Below are positions 8,076-16,577 of a stretch of DNA of 44,479 nucleotides, piece by piece. Both the position numbers and the translations under genes were made by a program. The stretch comes from Nocardia neocaledoniensis (GTDB lineage: Bacteria; Actinomycetota; Actinomycetes; Mycobacteriales; Mycobacteriaceae). The notes under the pieces are model-generated. The model did not search any database, had not been told where the DNA came from, and saw nothing but the letters and a program-made list of their open reading frames with translations. The stretch is from positions 1 through 44,479 of the forward strand of contig NZ_JARWOJ010000381.1 in NCBI RefSeq assembly GCF_029868625.1. Direction: 5' to 3'. The number at the start of each line of letters is the position of its first letter. Position 1 is the first letter of the stretch.

Positions 8076-9538
8076 CTGTGCTCCAGGTCTATCGGCAATC
8101 CGTCGACGGGAATTGGGAGCGAGGTGTTGTCCCACCTGGCTTCATACTGGTCAGGGACCGTCCAGGTGTAGGTTCGCAGCATGTGATGCAGGATCGCCTT
8201 CACCTCGAGAGTGCCGAAATGCAGGCCGATGCACTTGTGCACGCCTCCTCCGAAGGGGATCCACCCGAGGCGATGATTCCGGTCCTCATGCCGCGGCTCG
8301 GTGAAGCGGTCAGGGTCAAAAGTGTCTGGATCGGTCCAGTACGATTCGTCGAAGTGGTTCACCGCCGGAGCCACGGCTACCAGTGTGTTTGCGGGGATTT
8401 GGTGTCCGGCGATTTCGACATCCTCGATGGTCTTACGCATCATGATCGGCACGGGCGCCACCAGCCGTAGCGTCTCCTTGATCACCAGGTCGAGAGTCTT
8501 CAGCGCGTCCAGGTCGTCGATAGTTGGGCGACGTCCGCCCAGTTGGTCGGACTCGGCCCGAGCCCGTTCCTGCCAAGCTGGATGCTTGGCGAGGAAGTAG
8601 ACGGCAGCGGTGCTGGTGATGGTCGAGGTGTCGTGTGCCGCCATCATCAAGAAGATCATGTGGTTGACGACGTCCTCATCGGTGAAAGCTTGACCGTCGG
8701 CCGTGCGGGCATGGCACAGCGCCGCAAAAAGGTCCTCTCCCTGGGCGCTCCGCGCCGCCGGCAGGTGGAAGGTGAAGTAGTCCTCCAGGAGCGCACGCCC
8801 ACGGACTCCGGCCCGCCACCGAGTCCCCGGCAGCGGGAAACGGATGATCGAGCTGGCCGCACGCACGGCCGCCACGAAGGCGTCGTTGATGGCGTCAGTG
8901 TCCTCACTGCCACCCCGATCCGCCATGAAGACTTTCGTCGCTACGTCAAGGGTCAGGCCCTTCAGCAGTGGATAGATGCGTGTGGACTGGCCCGCTGGCC
9001 ACGCGGGAATACCGGTCTCGAGCGGCGGCCCGAGCTGGTCCACATAGGCGGTCAGGCGGTCGCGGGTGAACGCCTCCTGCATGATTCGTCGATGCATCCT
9101 GTGCTCGTCGAAGCTCATCAGCATCAGACCCCGGTGAAAAAAGGCGTCGATGAGATACGCCCACCCGTCCTGTGAGAACGATTTCGCCTTGACGGTCAGC
9201 GCCTCCTGCATGGCATCTGGACCGGCCACCATCACAATCTTCGTGCCGAAGGCGCCCATCCATGAGACGGGCCCGAATCGCTGGTACCTGGCCCGGGTGA
9301 AGCTGGATCCGAAACGGATGTAGTCCAGGGTGTGACCGAGCACAGGCAGACCAGCGGTCCCTCGGATCGGCTTGAGGCCCGACCCTGCGGGGGGCATTGC
9401 CAGCTCACGGACAGGCCACTGATCACTGGCCCGCAGGAGGGCCGCATCGACCCGGCTCGGCAGTGGCGCCAGGAGGACTGACGAGAGTCGCTCCCGACTC
9501 TTCGCCAGCGGCAGATGGATGGCGTACGTCACTGACAT
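8072..9538 (-). CDS. Cytochrome P450 (CYP51/CYP120-like group)
   Basis: This is a 488-residue P450. The I-helix motif is AAHDTST, the ExxR is KETLR, and the heme loop FGGGVHKCIG places the cysteine at residue 436. The loop with lysine before the cysteine and the overall length recall the CYP51/CYP120/CYP26-like bacterial group rather than the short soluble class at 139-1353. The ATG at 9538 has AGAAAGGA directly against it, an unusually short spacing, so a slightly different start is possible; about 60 N-terminal residues precede the proline-glycine region (GLPVLGHT). It is coupled to the transglutaminase-like gene by ATGA and lies 58 bases downstream of the ferredoxin reductase, its probable electron source. 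Confidence 0.92.
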   Translation of the reverse strand: MSVTYAIHLPLAKSRERLSSVLLAPLPSRVDAALLRASDQWPVRELAMPPAGSGLKPIRGTAGLPVLGHTLDYIRFGSSFTRARYQRFGPVSWMGAFGTKIVMVAGPDAMQEALTVKAKSFSQDGWAYLIDAFFHRGLMLMSFDEHRMHRRIMQEAFTRDRLTAYVDQLGPPLETGIPAWPAGQSTRIYPLLKGLTLDVATKVFMADRGGSEDTDAINDAFVAAVRAASSIIRFPLPGTRWRAGVRGRALLEDYFTFHLPAARSAQGEDLFAALCHARTADGQAFTDEDVVNHMIFLMMAAHDTSTITSTAAVYFLAKHPAWQERARAESDQLGGRRPTIDDLDALKTLDLVIKETLRLVAPVPIMMRKTIEDVEIAGHQIPANTLVAVAPAVNHFDESYWTDPDTFDPDRFTEPRHEDRNHRLGWIPFGGGVHKCIGLHFGTLEVKAILHHMLRTYTWTVPDQYEARWDNTSLPIPVDGLPIDLEHR

Positions 9539-9596
9539 TCCTTTCTGAATGCTGTTCGCACGCAGTCGTCGTGCGAGTCGCCCGAGAGTCGGTCAC

Positions 9597-10799
9597 TCAG
9601 GGCGAGCCAGCGAGCACCAGTTCTGCCCGGCTTATGCGAAGCTGCTGGGTGATGGCCCGCTTGCTGAAGATGAAGTCACGGGGGCGATTGATGCAGTCGG
9701 CGGCAATCAGCTCGCCAGCACGGAGGTAGAAGCATGTGAATTCGCGGCCCCGGGTAGGATCTCCGCTGAGTACGACTTCGTCGTAGCCGGTGTTCAGACC
9801 GGCGATCTGGAGCTTGAGATCGTATTGATCCGACCAGAACCATGGAAGCGCAGCTATGTTCTTTGACTTCCCGCAGATGGTCGCGGCAGCGACCTTGGCC
9901 TGCTCGCCCGCGCTGGGTACAGATTCCAGGCGTATGCGACGGCCGTAACGGGCCATGTCGTGACTGGCGCAGTCCCCAGCGGCCATGATGTTGTGGTCGC
10001 TGGTCCGACTCTGGCCGTCGATCACGATCCCGTTGTCGACCAGCAGACCCGCGCCGGCGGCGAGTTCGGTATTCGGCTCCACGCCGATGCCGACAATGAC
10101 GAGGTCGGCAGGAATTGATTCGCCGCTGGACAGGAATACCTCTCGGATCCTGACGTCTCCGGATAGGGCCTCGACTAGCGCGCCTGTTCGGATGTTCACG
10201 CCCTCCTGTCGGTGAATTCGGTCGAAGAACGCGGATACCTCGGGGGCGGTGACCCGTTCGAGGACGCGTTCGGTAGCCTCGAGCACAGTGACCTGCAGAC
10301 CCAGCGCACGCAACGAGGCGGCCGTCTCCAGTCCGATATATCCGCCGCCGATGATCACGACCCGGCGCCCCGGGCTGCTTTCCTCTCGGATCATCTCGAC
10401 GTCCGCCGCGGAGCGTAGGTAATAGACCCCGGCCAGGTCGACACCGGGCACGGGGAGTCGACGGGGGCGAGCGCCCGTGCACAGTGCGAGCTTGTCGTAG
10501 GGCACTTCGTCGCCGGTGCTCAGTGAGAGCAGGCCAGCCGAACGGTCGATCGCCTCCACCGTTGCATCCACGAGTTGGATTTCCTGCTTGTTATAGAACT
10601 CGGCGCTGCGAATCGCGAGCTCGTCGAGGGTTTGCTTCCCTGCCAGGTATGCCTTCGACAGCGGAGGGCGGTGGTATGGTAATACCGCCTCTTCTCCAAT
10701 GATGGTGATCTCGTCGGTCCATCCTTCTTGGCGCAGACTGCCGGCGAGTTGGACCCCGGCGTGGCTGCCCCCGACGATGACGGCCCGCCGCGTGGTCAT
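9597..10799 (-). CDS. Ferredoxin reductase, FAD-dependent (rhodocoxin/putidaredoxin reductase type)
   Basis: This is a 400-residue two-dinucleotide-fold flavoprotein. The N-terminal FAD motif is VIVGGSHAGVQLAGSL; the NADH-binding motif VVIIGGGYIGLETAASL is mid-protein, followed by the second FAD motif ending in MAAGDCA. This architecture is that of NADH-dependent reductases that feed [2Fe-2S] ferredoxins of P450 systems. The ATG at 10799 overlaps the CYP153 stop (ATGA). Together with the ferredoxin at 12208-12528 it completes a three-component class I P450 system and probably serves all three P450s in the set. Confidence 0.94.
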   Translation of the reverse strand: MTTRRAVIVGGSHAGVQLAGSLRQEGWTDEITIIGEEAVLPYHRPPLSKAYLAGKQTLDELAIRSAEFYNKQEIQLVDATVEAIDRSAGLLSLSTGDEVPYDKLALCTGARPRRLPVPGVDLAGVYYLRSAADVEMIREESSPGRRVVIIGGGYIGLETAASLRALGLQVTVLEATERVLERVTAPEVSAFFDRIHRQEGVNIRTGALVEALSGDVRIREVFLSSGESIPADLVIVGIGVEPNTELAAGAGLLVDNGIVIDGQSRTSDHNIMAAGDCASHDMARYGRRIRLESVPSAGEQAKVAAATICGKSKNIAALPWFWSDQYDLKLQIAGLNTGYDEVVLSGDPTRGREFTCFYLRAGELIAADCINRPRDFIFSKRAITQQLRISRAELVLAGSP

Positions 10800-12184
10800 A
10801 TGCTAGTTTTCGGGGTGAGACGGACCATCATCTTGCTGATGCCCCGCACAAAGTTGGACTGCACGTACTCGGGCTCCTCGACAACCTCGATATTTTCGAA
10901 GCGAGGAAGTAGCTCCTCCCAGAGGATCCGCAGCTGCAGCTCGGCGAGCCGGTTGCCCATACAGCGGTGAACACCGAAGCCGAAGGCTATGTGGTTGCGG
11001 GCGTTTGACCGGTCGATGATGAAATCGTCGGGGCGTTCGAATACTCGCTCGTCGCGGTTTCCCGAGGCGTACCACATCACTACCTTGTCGCCCTTGCGGA
11101 TGAACTGCCCGTTAAGAACGGTGTCAGCTCTGGCGACACGGCGCATGTAGGCAAGCGGAGTTTGCCATCGGATGATCTCCGAGCACATGTTGGGGATCAG
11201 GTCGGGGTTCGCTTTCAGCTTCGCGAACTGTTCAGGGAAGCGGTTGAGCGCAAGAACGCCGCCGCTCATCGAGTTCCGGGTCGTGTCGTTCCCTCCGACG
11301 ATCAGCAATACGAGGTTGCCCAAGAACTCCATCGGGCGGTCGATCAGGTCCTTGGTATTTTCATTGCTTTGCAACATCGTGATCAGATCGAATCCGGGCT
11401 GCTCCCCAGCGGCTGTCCGGGCCGCTTTGTCGTGCCAGAGAGCGCTGAGACCTCTCGCCATGTCGCGCATGCCGGGGAACACCTCATCGTTGTCCGATGG
11501 CCCACCGTTGGCCTGCTCCAGCGAGGTTGCGAGGTCCGACCAGTAGACGAGCTTGTGACGTTGCTCGTACGGGAAATCCAGCAGGGTCGCAAGCATCCGC
11601 GCGGTCAGTTCGATCGAGACGTTCTGCACCCAGTCGAACGGCTTATCTACGGGTAGATCGTCGAGCACCTCTTGGACGCGCGATCGAATCAGGCCCTCCA
11701 TCTCGCGCAGGTTCTTCGGCGCGACCACGCCTTGAACAGCGGCCCGCTGTGCGTCGTGTCGTGGCGGGTCCATCGCGATGAACATCTCGATATCGAGGAA
11801 ACGGGGCGGAGCCCCGATAACGATGAACGGCTCAGCGGAGAAGAGTTCGTGGTTCTTGTCGACGGCCACGATGTCAGCATGCCGCGTGACGGACCAGAAC
11901 GGACCGAACGGACTGTCTGGCTGATAGTGGACCGGGGCCTCGTTTCGCAGGCGCGCGAAGTAGGACTGCCAGCGTCCCTGGCGGTACAGGAAAGGGTTGC
12001 TGAGGTCGATGTCGGCGAGCGCGACTTCTTCGACTGGCGGGATGGGCCTCTCGACGAAGAGCTTCTCCCCGTTCGTTCCGGTCATCCATCGGCGAGTCTT
12101 GTCATATAGGTGTGCACCCTGGATCTGTAGATCCATCGGGATGGTCGACTGAACCTTGGCGGTGATTGCTCCGGGAATCTTCAT
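10796..12184 (-). CDS. CYP153-type cytochrome P450 (terminal hydroxylase)
   Basis: This 462-residue P450 has hallmarks of the CYP153 family: the I-helix region VGGNDTTRNSMSGGVLAL, the segment IPNMCSEIIRWQTPLAYMRR holding ExxR, DKVVMWYASGNRDE, and the heme loop FGFGVHRCMGNRLAELQLR with the cysteine at residue 408. CYP153 enzymes hydroxylate the terminal carbon of alkanes, some fatty acids and terpenoids. The frame is open to 12274, inside the ferredoxin gene; ATG at 12184 (MKIPG) is chosen because it lies 23 bases after the ferredoxin stop and the protein then has the family's usual N-terminus. Its ribosome site is weak. Clustering with ferredoxin, reductase and a divergent AraC regulator is the known arrangement for CYP153 systems. 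Confidence 0.93.
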   Translation of the reverse strand: MKIPGAITAKVQSTIPMDLQIQGAHLYDKTRRWMTGTNGEKLFVERPIPPVEEVALADIDLSNPFLYRQGRWQSYFARLRNEAPVHYQPDSPFGPFWSVTRHADIVAVDKNHELFSAEPFIVIGAPPRFLDIEMFIAMDPPRHDAQRAAVQGVVAPKNLREMEGLIRSRVQEVLDDLPVDKPFDWVQNVSIELTARMLATLLDFPYEQRHKLVYWSDLATSLEQANGGPSDNDEVFPGMRDMARGLSALWHDKAARTAAGEQPGFDLITMLQSNENTKDLIDRPMEFLGNLVLLIVGGNDTTRNSMSGGVLALNRFPEQFAKLKANPDLIPNMCSEIIRWQTPLAYMRRVARADTVLNGQFIRKGDKVVMWYASGNRDERVFERPDDFIIDRSNARNHIAFGFGVHRCMGNRLAELQLRILWEELLPRFENIEVVEEPEYVQSNFVRGISKMMVRLTPKTSI

Positions 12185-12207
12185 CGCGTCGTATCCGTTT
12201 CTCGCCG

Positions 12208-12528
12208 TTACATCTGGAACTCGGGTAGGTGGACGATCAAGCCGTCCCAGGCCGTCGATGCCATCATCTGGCACGACAGCCGGGAGGTCGGCTGGCGCTC
12301 GGGGTTCATCGCGAGCATCTCCTCCTCATCGGCGCCGGAACGCCCGACCTGCTCGATCCACTGCGGATCGACAACCACATGGCAGGTGCCGCAGGCAGCT
12401 TCGCCTCCGCAGTCCCCGTCGACGCCGGGCACAGCGTTGTTGGTCGCGACCTGCATCAGCGACTGGTCTTCCTCGATCGGCGCCTCGTGCTTCTCGCCGT
12501 CGTGGGAGACAAAGGTGACAACTGCCAT
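12208..12528 (-). CDS. [2Fe-2S] ferredoxin (putidaredoxin/adrenodoxin type)
   Basis: This is a 106-residue ferredoxin. The cluster ligands are visible as CGGEAACGTC followed by a distal cysteine in RLSCQM, the C-x5-C-x2-C...C pattern of vertebrate-type [2Fe-2S] ferredoxins, with the conserved acidic stretch (GADEEEML) that docks reductase and P450. The frame can begin at a TTG two codons earlier, but ATG at 12528 has GAGGAG well placed. It is the first gene of the minus-strand set and would carry electrons from the reductase (9597-10799) to the P450s. Confidence 0.95.
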   Translation of the reverse strand: MAVVTFVSHDGEKHEAPIEEDQSLMQVATNNAVPGVDGDCGGEAACGTCHVVVDPQWIEQVGRSGADEEEMLAMNPERQPTSRLSCQMMASTAWDGLIVHLPEFQM

Positions 12529-12560
12529 AGCCAACTCCTCGATGCGTTGTCCTCAATGTG

Positions 12561-12585
12561 ACTTGGTCCAAGTGTTGTCGAACAC
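12561..12585. promoter_or_regulatory. Two adjacent palindromes in the AraC/ferredoxin divergent region
   Basis: The 115-base gap between the ferredoxin and AraC genes holds ACTTGGTCCAAGT (12561-12573), a perfect palindrome about one central base, next to GTGTT-GTCG-AACAC (12572-12585), a second perfect inverted repeat. They are the only clear symmetric elements here and are good candidates for control of one or both divergent promoters. AraC-family activators more often bind direct repeats, so a different regulator may use these sites. Confidence 0.45.
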
Positions 12586-12643
12586 GGGTTCGGAGGCTAT
12601 GTTCGGCAGAGTCAGAAGTTTGTGAATTCGGCTCAGAGAGACC

Positions 12644-13648
12644 ATGGTGAACCTCAACGACGAGGGCGTGCCTCCGCTCATGTTCGTGCAACTGCTCGAG
12701 AGCCAAGCGCTCGACCCGGACGCCGCCGCTCGGCTTCGCGACATCATGGCTCGCGAAGGAATTGACGAGACGACGTTGATCCAACGCAATATCCAGGCCC
12801 CGATACGGTGGTTTCGCGAGGTCTACCCTGCACTCGATGTCGACCAGGCAACTTCGCTCGGCTTCGCGTTCGCCGAACAAGCTCAGTTGACGTCCTTCGG
12901 CCCATTGAGTTTTCCGCTGGTCAGCGCAGGCTCGGTAGCTGAGATCGTGGAGCTGCTCACCTATCTGCCTTTGATCTCGACGGCTCTCAGTCCGCAGTTC
13001 CACCCAAGTGACGAGGGACTCACCGTCGGGCTCGCCGCGCACACAGGCGATTCGGCGCTGAACTGCCTGGTCGTCGCGTATAGCGGGTCGGCACTCCTGC
13101 GCCTGCTCGACATGCTGGCCGGCGATATGCCGACCGTGACACTCCATCTGAGCTGGTCAGCGCCGAACTTTCTAGCCGATAATGAGGATGCCCTAGCTGG
13201 GCGGTTGTTCTTCGACGCTCCGACGTCATTCCTTAGTGTCCCGGCGGACACTCTCAACGAGGTATGCAGGTTCTCCGATCCGGTCGCCTATCGACTTGCC
13301 ATCGTGGATCTGCAACGAACCCTCGACCAGCGAAGTAAAACCATGTCTTTCTCGGAGAAGGTACGACGGCTGCTGGAGGAAGATCCTGGAAAGCGGAGTA
13401 AAGACTGGGTCGCACACGAGCTGTCGATATCGACTAGCACACTCAAGCGGCGCCTATCCGAGGAGGGGACCACCTTTCGCGAGTTGCGCGAATCATTTCT
13501 GCGTGACCGTGCGATGCTGCGGCTACTCGACCGATCGATGTCGGTGAGTGAGATAGCTGCCGATCTCGGATATAGCGACCTCGCGAACTTCTCGCACGCC
13601 TTCAAGCGATGGACCGGTCGCTCTCCCAGCGAATTTCGACACGAATAG
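12644..13648 (+). CDS. AraC-family transcriptional regulator with Arabinose_bd-type N-terminal domain
   Basis: This is a 334-residue regulator. Residues 20-200 resemble the ligand-sensing domain found in OruR/ArgR-like and alkane-linked AraC proteins. The C-terminal 100 residues hold two helix-turn-helix motifs: HELSISTSTLKRRLSEEG and, in the second, MSVSEIAADLGYSDLANFSHAFKRWTGRSPSEFR, the AraC signature. The ATG at 12644 follows a weak purine-rich stretch (CAGAGAGA). It is transcribed away from the ferredoxin/CYP153 set, an arrangement in which such regulators commonly activate the neighbouring P450 operon in response to the substrate. Direct control of this set is inferred from position. 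Confidence 0.92.
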   Translation: MVNLNDEGVPPLMFVQLLESQALDPDAAARLRDIMAREGIDETTLIQRNIQAPIRWFREVYPALDVDQATSLGFAFAEQAQLTSFGPLSFPLVSAGSVAEIVELLTYLPLISTALSPQFHPSDEGLTVGLAAHTGDSALNCLVVAYSGSALLRLLDMLAGDMPTVTLHLSWSAPNFLADNEDALAGRLFFDAPTSFLSVPADTLNEVCRFSDPVAYRLAIVDLQRTLDQRSKTMSFSEKVRRLLEEDPGKRSKDWVAHELSISTSTLKRRLSEEGTTFRELRESFLRDRAMLRLLDRSMSVSEIAADLGYSDLANFSHAFKRWTGRSPSEFRHE

Positions 13649-14151
13649 CACCACCCGTCCCGTCGCTGGTGGATGGAGTCTGCGCGATCTGGTGCAGATC
13701 GGTTGGGGCTGGCCCCAGGCAGGAACCCGCTGCGGCATATGACAAAAAAAACTCGCGACTTTGCCGAAACCGTGCAGAACTTTGCCGAACTCGTTGCTGC
13801 AGCCAACGGCTATCAGCGGCGTAGCCAACACCTAACACGGCGAGTAGTGAGTCGGCACCGGTCTGAATGATCTCAGCGCGTTGCCACCAGGATCCTGCCG
13901 GTGACGGCCGGGCATGAGATGGACGGAGTCGAGTCTCTCAATCGTGAAGCGCATCGACTCGGTTAGCCAGCCCTAACTGAGCCAGTTACATTGCGATGCA
14001 GGACTGCAGCACGAATCGATCGTGCCCCGCATCCAGGGCCGGAGTTGACGAGAAGGCGACGATCGGTGCCGAACCGACAGTCTTACCCGCTAGGTGGAGG
14101 GGATCGCCGGTGAGCTGGGTACTTGATCTTGTCGGCCTGCTTCGAAGCGGC
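13649..14151. other. Intergenic region with a 21-bp-spaced direct repeat
   Basis: I see no convincing gene in these 503 bases between the convergent AraC and TetR genes. ACTTTGCCGAA occurs twice (13758-13768 and 13779-13789), 21 bases apart, which is two helical turns. A 43-codon frame from ATG 13739 crosses both copies, but it lacks a ribosome site and resembles nothing I know. Confidence 0.4.
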
Positions 14152-14850
14152 TCACCCGTTATCCACGGGCGGGTATTCGGTCACTGGCACTGATCGACGG
14201 TCGGTCCCGTTTCCGACCGCGACCCTTGGGCGGGTAGCGAGAAAGTTGTCGACCAGTTGGGCGCAGTCGTCATGATCGATGGTGCGTAGTCCGGTGAGGC
14301 GCGCGAACACGATCGGGCCGAGGAGTTCGATGATGGCGAAGGTGGTGTCGAACTCGCCGAGCATCGCCCGCGCGTCGGGGCCGGTGAGGATCCGGTCGAA
14401 CGGTTGGCGATATTGCTCGATGACGCGGGCACGCAGCGAGGTGACCGCTGCCGGGTCGGTGTGGTCGTCACCGATCGTTCCCATAGCCAGCCAGGCCAGC
14501 GTGGTCATCTGCACTGGGGCTTGTTCTACGAGGTCCGCCTGAGTAGTGAGTAGCGCGATGAGTTGATCGCGCACGGGCCCGTCGCCGGTCGGTGTGTCGA
14601 CATGGGGAAGCAACCGTTCGAAAGTTGCCGCGAGCAGTTGGGTGGTGCTGCCGAAGTGTCGATAGAGAGTGGCGCGCGCGACCTTCGACACGCGGGTGAC
14701 GGCATCGACTGTGACCGCTTCGACCCCGCCGGTGGACAGCAGATGACTGGCCGCGTCGAGCAACCGGTTGCGGGACCGCGCCAGCCGAGGATCGGCCTGC
14801 TCGTCGGCTACGGTGCGCGGATCGGCCGCGGCAGAGTCCGGCTCTGTCAT
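14152..14850 (-). CDS. TetR-family repressor
   Basis: This is a 232-residue TetR regulator. The N-terminal helix-turn-helix includes VDAVTRVSKVARATLYRHFG (about residues 48-67); the rest is a helical ligand-binding domain without recognisable specificity. The ATG at 14850 has GAGGAAAGGG upstream. It diverges from the MFS transporter across a 128-base gap holding a perfect inverted repeat (14931-14951), the standard layout of a repressor controlling an efflux pump. The inducing ligand is probably a transported compound. Confidence 0.93.
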   Translation of the reverse strand: MTEPDSAAADPRTVADEQADPRLARSRNRLLDAASHLLSTGGVEAVTVDAVTRVSKVARATLYRHFGSTTQLLAATFERLLPHVDTPTGDGPVRDQLIALLTTQADLVEQAPVQMTTLAWLAMGTIGDDHTDPAAVTSLRARVIEQYRQPFDRILTGPDARAMLGEFDTTFAIIELLGPIVFARLTGLRTIDHDDCAQLVDNFLATRPRVAVGNGTDRRSVPVTEYPPVDNG

Positions 14851-14930
14851 GGCCGCCCTTTCCTCGATTCGTATCGCTCAATTTGATCGTGCGTGGACGT
14901 CATCTCGCTCGCCGACCCACTATGATACTA

Positions 14931-14951
14931 ATAGTCTCACACGGAGACTAT
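14931..14951. promoter_or_regulatory. TetR operator: ATAGTCTC-N5-GAGACTAT
   Basis: A perfect inverted repeat with 8-base arms (14931-14938 and 14944-14951) and a 5-base centre sits 28 bases before the transporter GTG. A TATGAT hexamer at 14921-14926 just before it could be the -10 of the transporter promoter, so bound repressor would block initiation. No well-spaced -35 is evident. Confidence 0.72.
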
Positions 14952-14978
14952 CGATCTACAACGGCGGGAGGTGCAGCG

Positions 14979-16577
14979 GTGAACACTTCCCGGACGGGCG
15001 CTGTCGAGATCGCCCGGTGGACCAGGGCCCAATACTGGGTGCTGGCAGTATCGTGCCTGGGGGTGGCGCTGGTCGTCGCGGCCATGGCGGCGTTGTACTC
15101 GGCGTTGCCTCAGATTGCAGTCGCGACCCGGGCGACCCAAGCCCAGCTCACCTGGATCGTTGACGGCTACACACTGGTGCTGGCGTGTCTGGTGTTGCCC
15201 GCCGGAGCCATCGGTGACCGCTATGGGCGCCGCGCGGTGCTGGTGGCGGGACTGGCGGTGTTCGCGGCCGCCTCGGCGTTGCCGCTGGTGCTGACCGACC
15301 CGGTGTGGCTCATCGCGGCACGCGCACTCGCCGGTGCTGGCGCAGCGTTAGTGATGCCATCGACCCTGTCGATTCTGACCGCAGGCTTCGCCCTAGCTCA
15401 TCGCGGCCGAGCGGTGGGGGTATGGGCGGGCGTCGCCGGATCCGGAGCTGTTCTGGGGATTCTCGGTGCCGGGATGTTGCTTGAGCGGTGGTCGTGGCAA
15501 TCGGTATTTGTCGGGCTGACCGTGGCGGGGATTGTGCTGGCCGGGTTGGCTTGCACGATCGCGGAGTCTCGCCAACCCGAGCATCCGCCGGTGGACGGAA
15601 TTGGCGCGGCGACGGTGGCTGTCGCGATCGCGGCGATCGTGTTCGCCGCGGTCGAGGTTCCCGCACGCGGCTGGGCCGACCCGCTCGTCGCTGTCACCGC
15701 CGGTGTCGGAGTCGTGGCGGCGGTGGCGTTCGTGGCCGTGGAGCTACGGATCTCGGCACCACTGTTAGACGTGCGGTTGTTCGGACGCCGAGGCTTCGGT
15801 GCTGGCTCCCTGTCCGTGACCATTCAGTTCCTGGTCACCTTTGGGGTGTTTCTACTGTTGGTCCAGTACTTACAGCTGATTCTCGGATACGGTCCGCTGG
15901 CGTCGGCCCTGGCGCTGGCGCCGATGGTGGCGCCGCTGGCCATGATTTCCGTAATCGCGCCTTGGCTCTCGAGCATGGTGGGATTGCGGGTGATGACCGT
16001 GACTGGCCTCCTCACCATCGCTGCCGGGCTGGTGCTGGTGAGCCGGTTGGACCTCGCCGCGAACTACCTCGACCTACTGTGGCCGCTGCTGATCATGAGC
16101 GCGGGCCTGGGATTGTGTACCGCCCCGGCGACTTACGCCATCGTCGCCGACACCCCCGAGGCCAAACACGGAGTCGCCGCGGCGGTGAATGATGCCGCCC
16201 GCGAGATCGGCGCCGCGATCGGGATCGCCGTGGCCGGCAGCGTGCTGGCCGCTGGCTATACTCAGCGTATCCAGCCCGCCCTACCCCGCCTGCCCGAGTC
16301 CGCTCGCGAACCAGTTGCCGATTCCCTGGCCGCCGCCCTGCAGGTCGCCGAAAAGGGCGGACCAGCGGCCCAGCCGCTAGCCGAGTACGCCAAGGCAGCG
16401 TTCGTGCACGGCAGCGGCGAGGCCGCGCTGGTGTTGGCTGCTATTACCGCCGCAGGCGCGATCGTGCTGGCTGTGCTTGCACCCGGGCCCACCACTCGCC
16501 GATGCCGCGCACAACCCTCGTGCACGATGGCTCCTGCCTCTCGCACGTCCCCTACCCGCGAAGGACGCCCGGCATGA
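14979..16577 (+). CDS. MFS multidrug exporter, DHA2 (14-TM) family
   Basis: This 532-residue membrane protein of the drug:H+ antiporter-2 family resembles EmrB/QacA-like pumps. Motif A is visible as GDRYGRRAVLV, motif C-like glycines occur in GVWAGVAGSGAVLGILGAGML, and about 14 hydrophobic helices run to the C-terminus. The frame is open from 14883, but the GTG at 14979 has GGCGGGAGGTG six bases upstream and gives the usual short cytoplasmic N-terminus. The stop overlaps the stress-protein ATG (ATGA). Regulation by the divergent TetR protein is likely. It may export a substrate or product handled by the P450 genes, but no sequence feature proves this. Confidence 0.92.
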   Translation: MNTSRTGAVEIARWTRAQYWVLAVSCLGVALVVAAMAALYSALPQIAVATRATQAQLTWIVDGYTLVLACLVLPAGAIGDRYGRRAVLVAGLAVFAAASALPLVLTDPVWLIAARALAGAGAALVMPSTLSILTAGFALAHRGRAVGVWAGVAGSGAVLGILGAGMLLERWSWQSVFVGLTVAGIVLAGLACTIAESRQPEHPPVDGIGAATVAVAIAAIVFAAVEVPARGWADPLVAVTAGVGVVAAVAFVAVELRISAPLLDVRLFGRRGFGAGSLSVTIQFLVTFGVFLLLVQYLQLILGYGPLASALALAPMVAPLAMISVIAPWLSSMVGLRVMTVTGLLTIAAGLVLVSRLDLAANYLDLLWPLLIMSAGLGLCTAPATYAIVADTPEAKHGVAAAVNDAAREIGAAIGIAVAGSVLAAGYTQRIQPALPRLPESAREPVADSLAAALQVAEKGGPAAQPLAEYAKAAFVHGSGEAALVLAAITAAGAIVLAVLAPGPTTRRCRAQPSCTMAPASRTSPTREGRPA

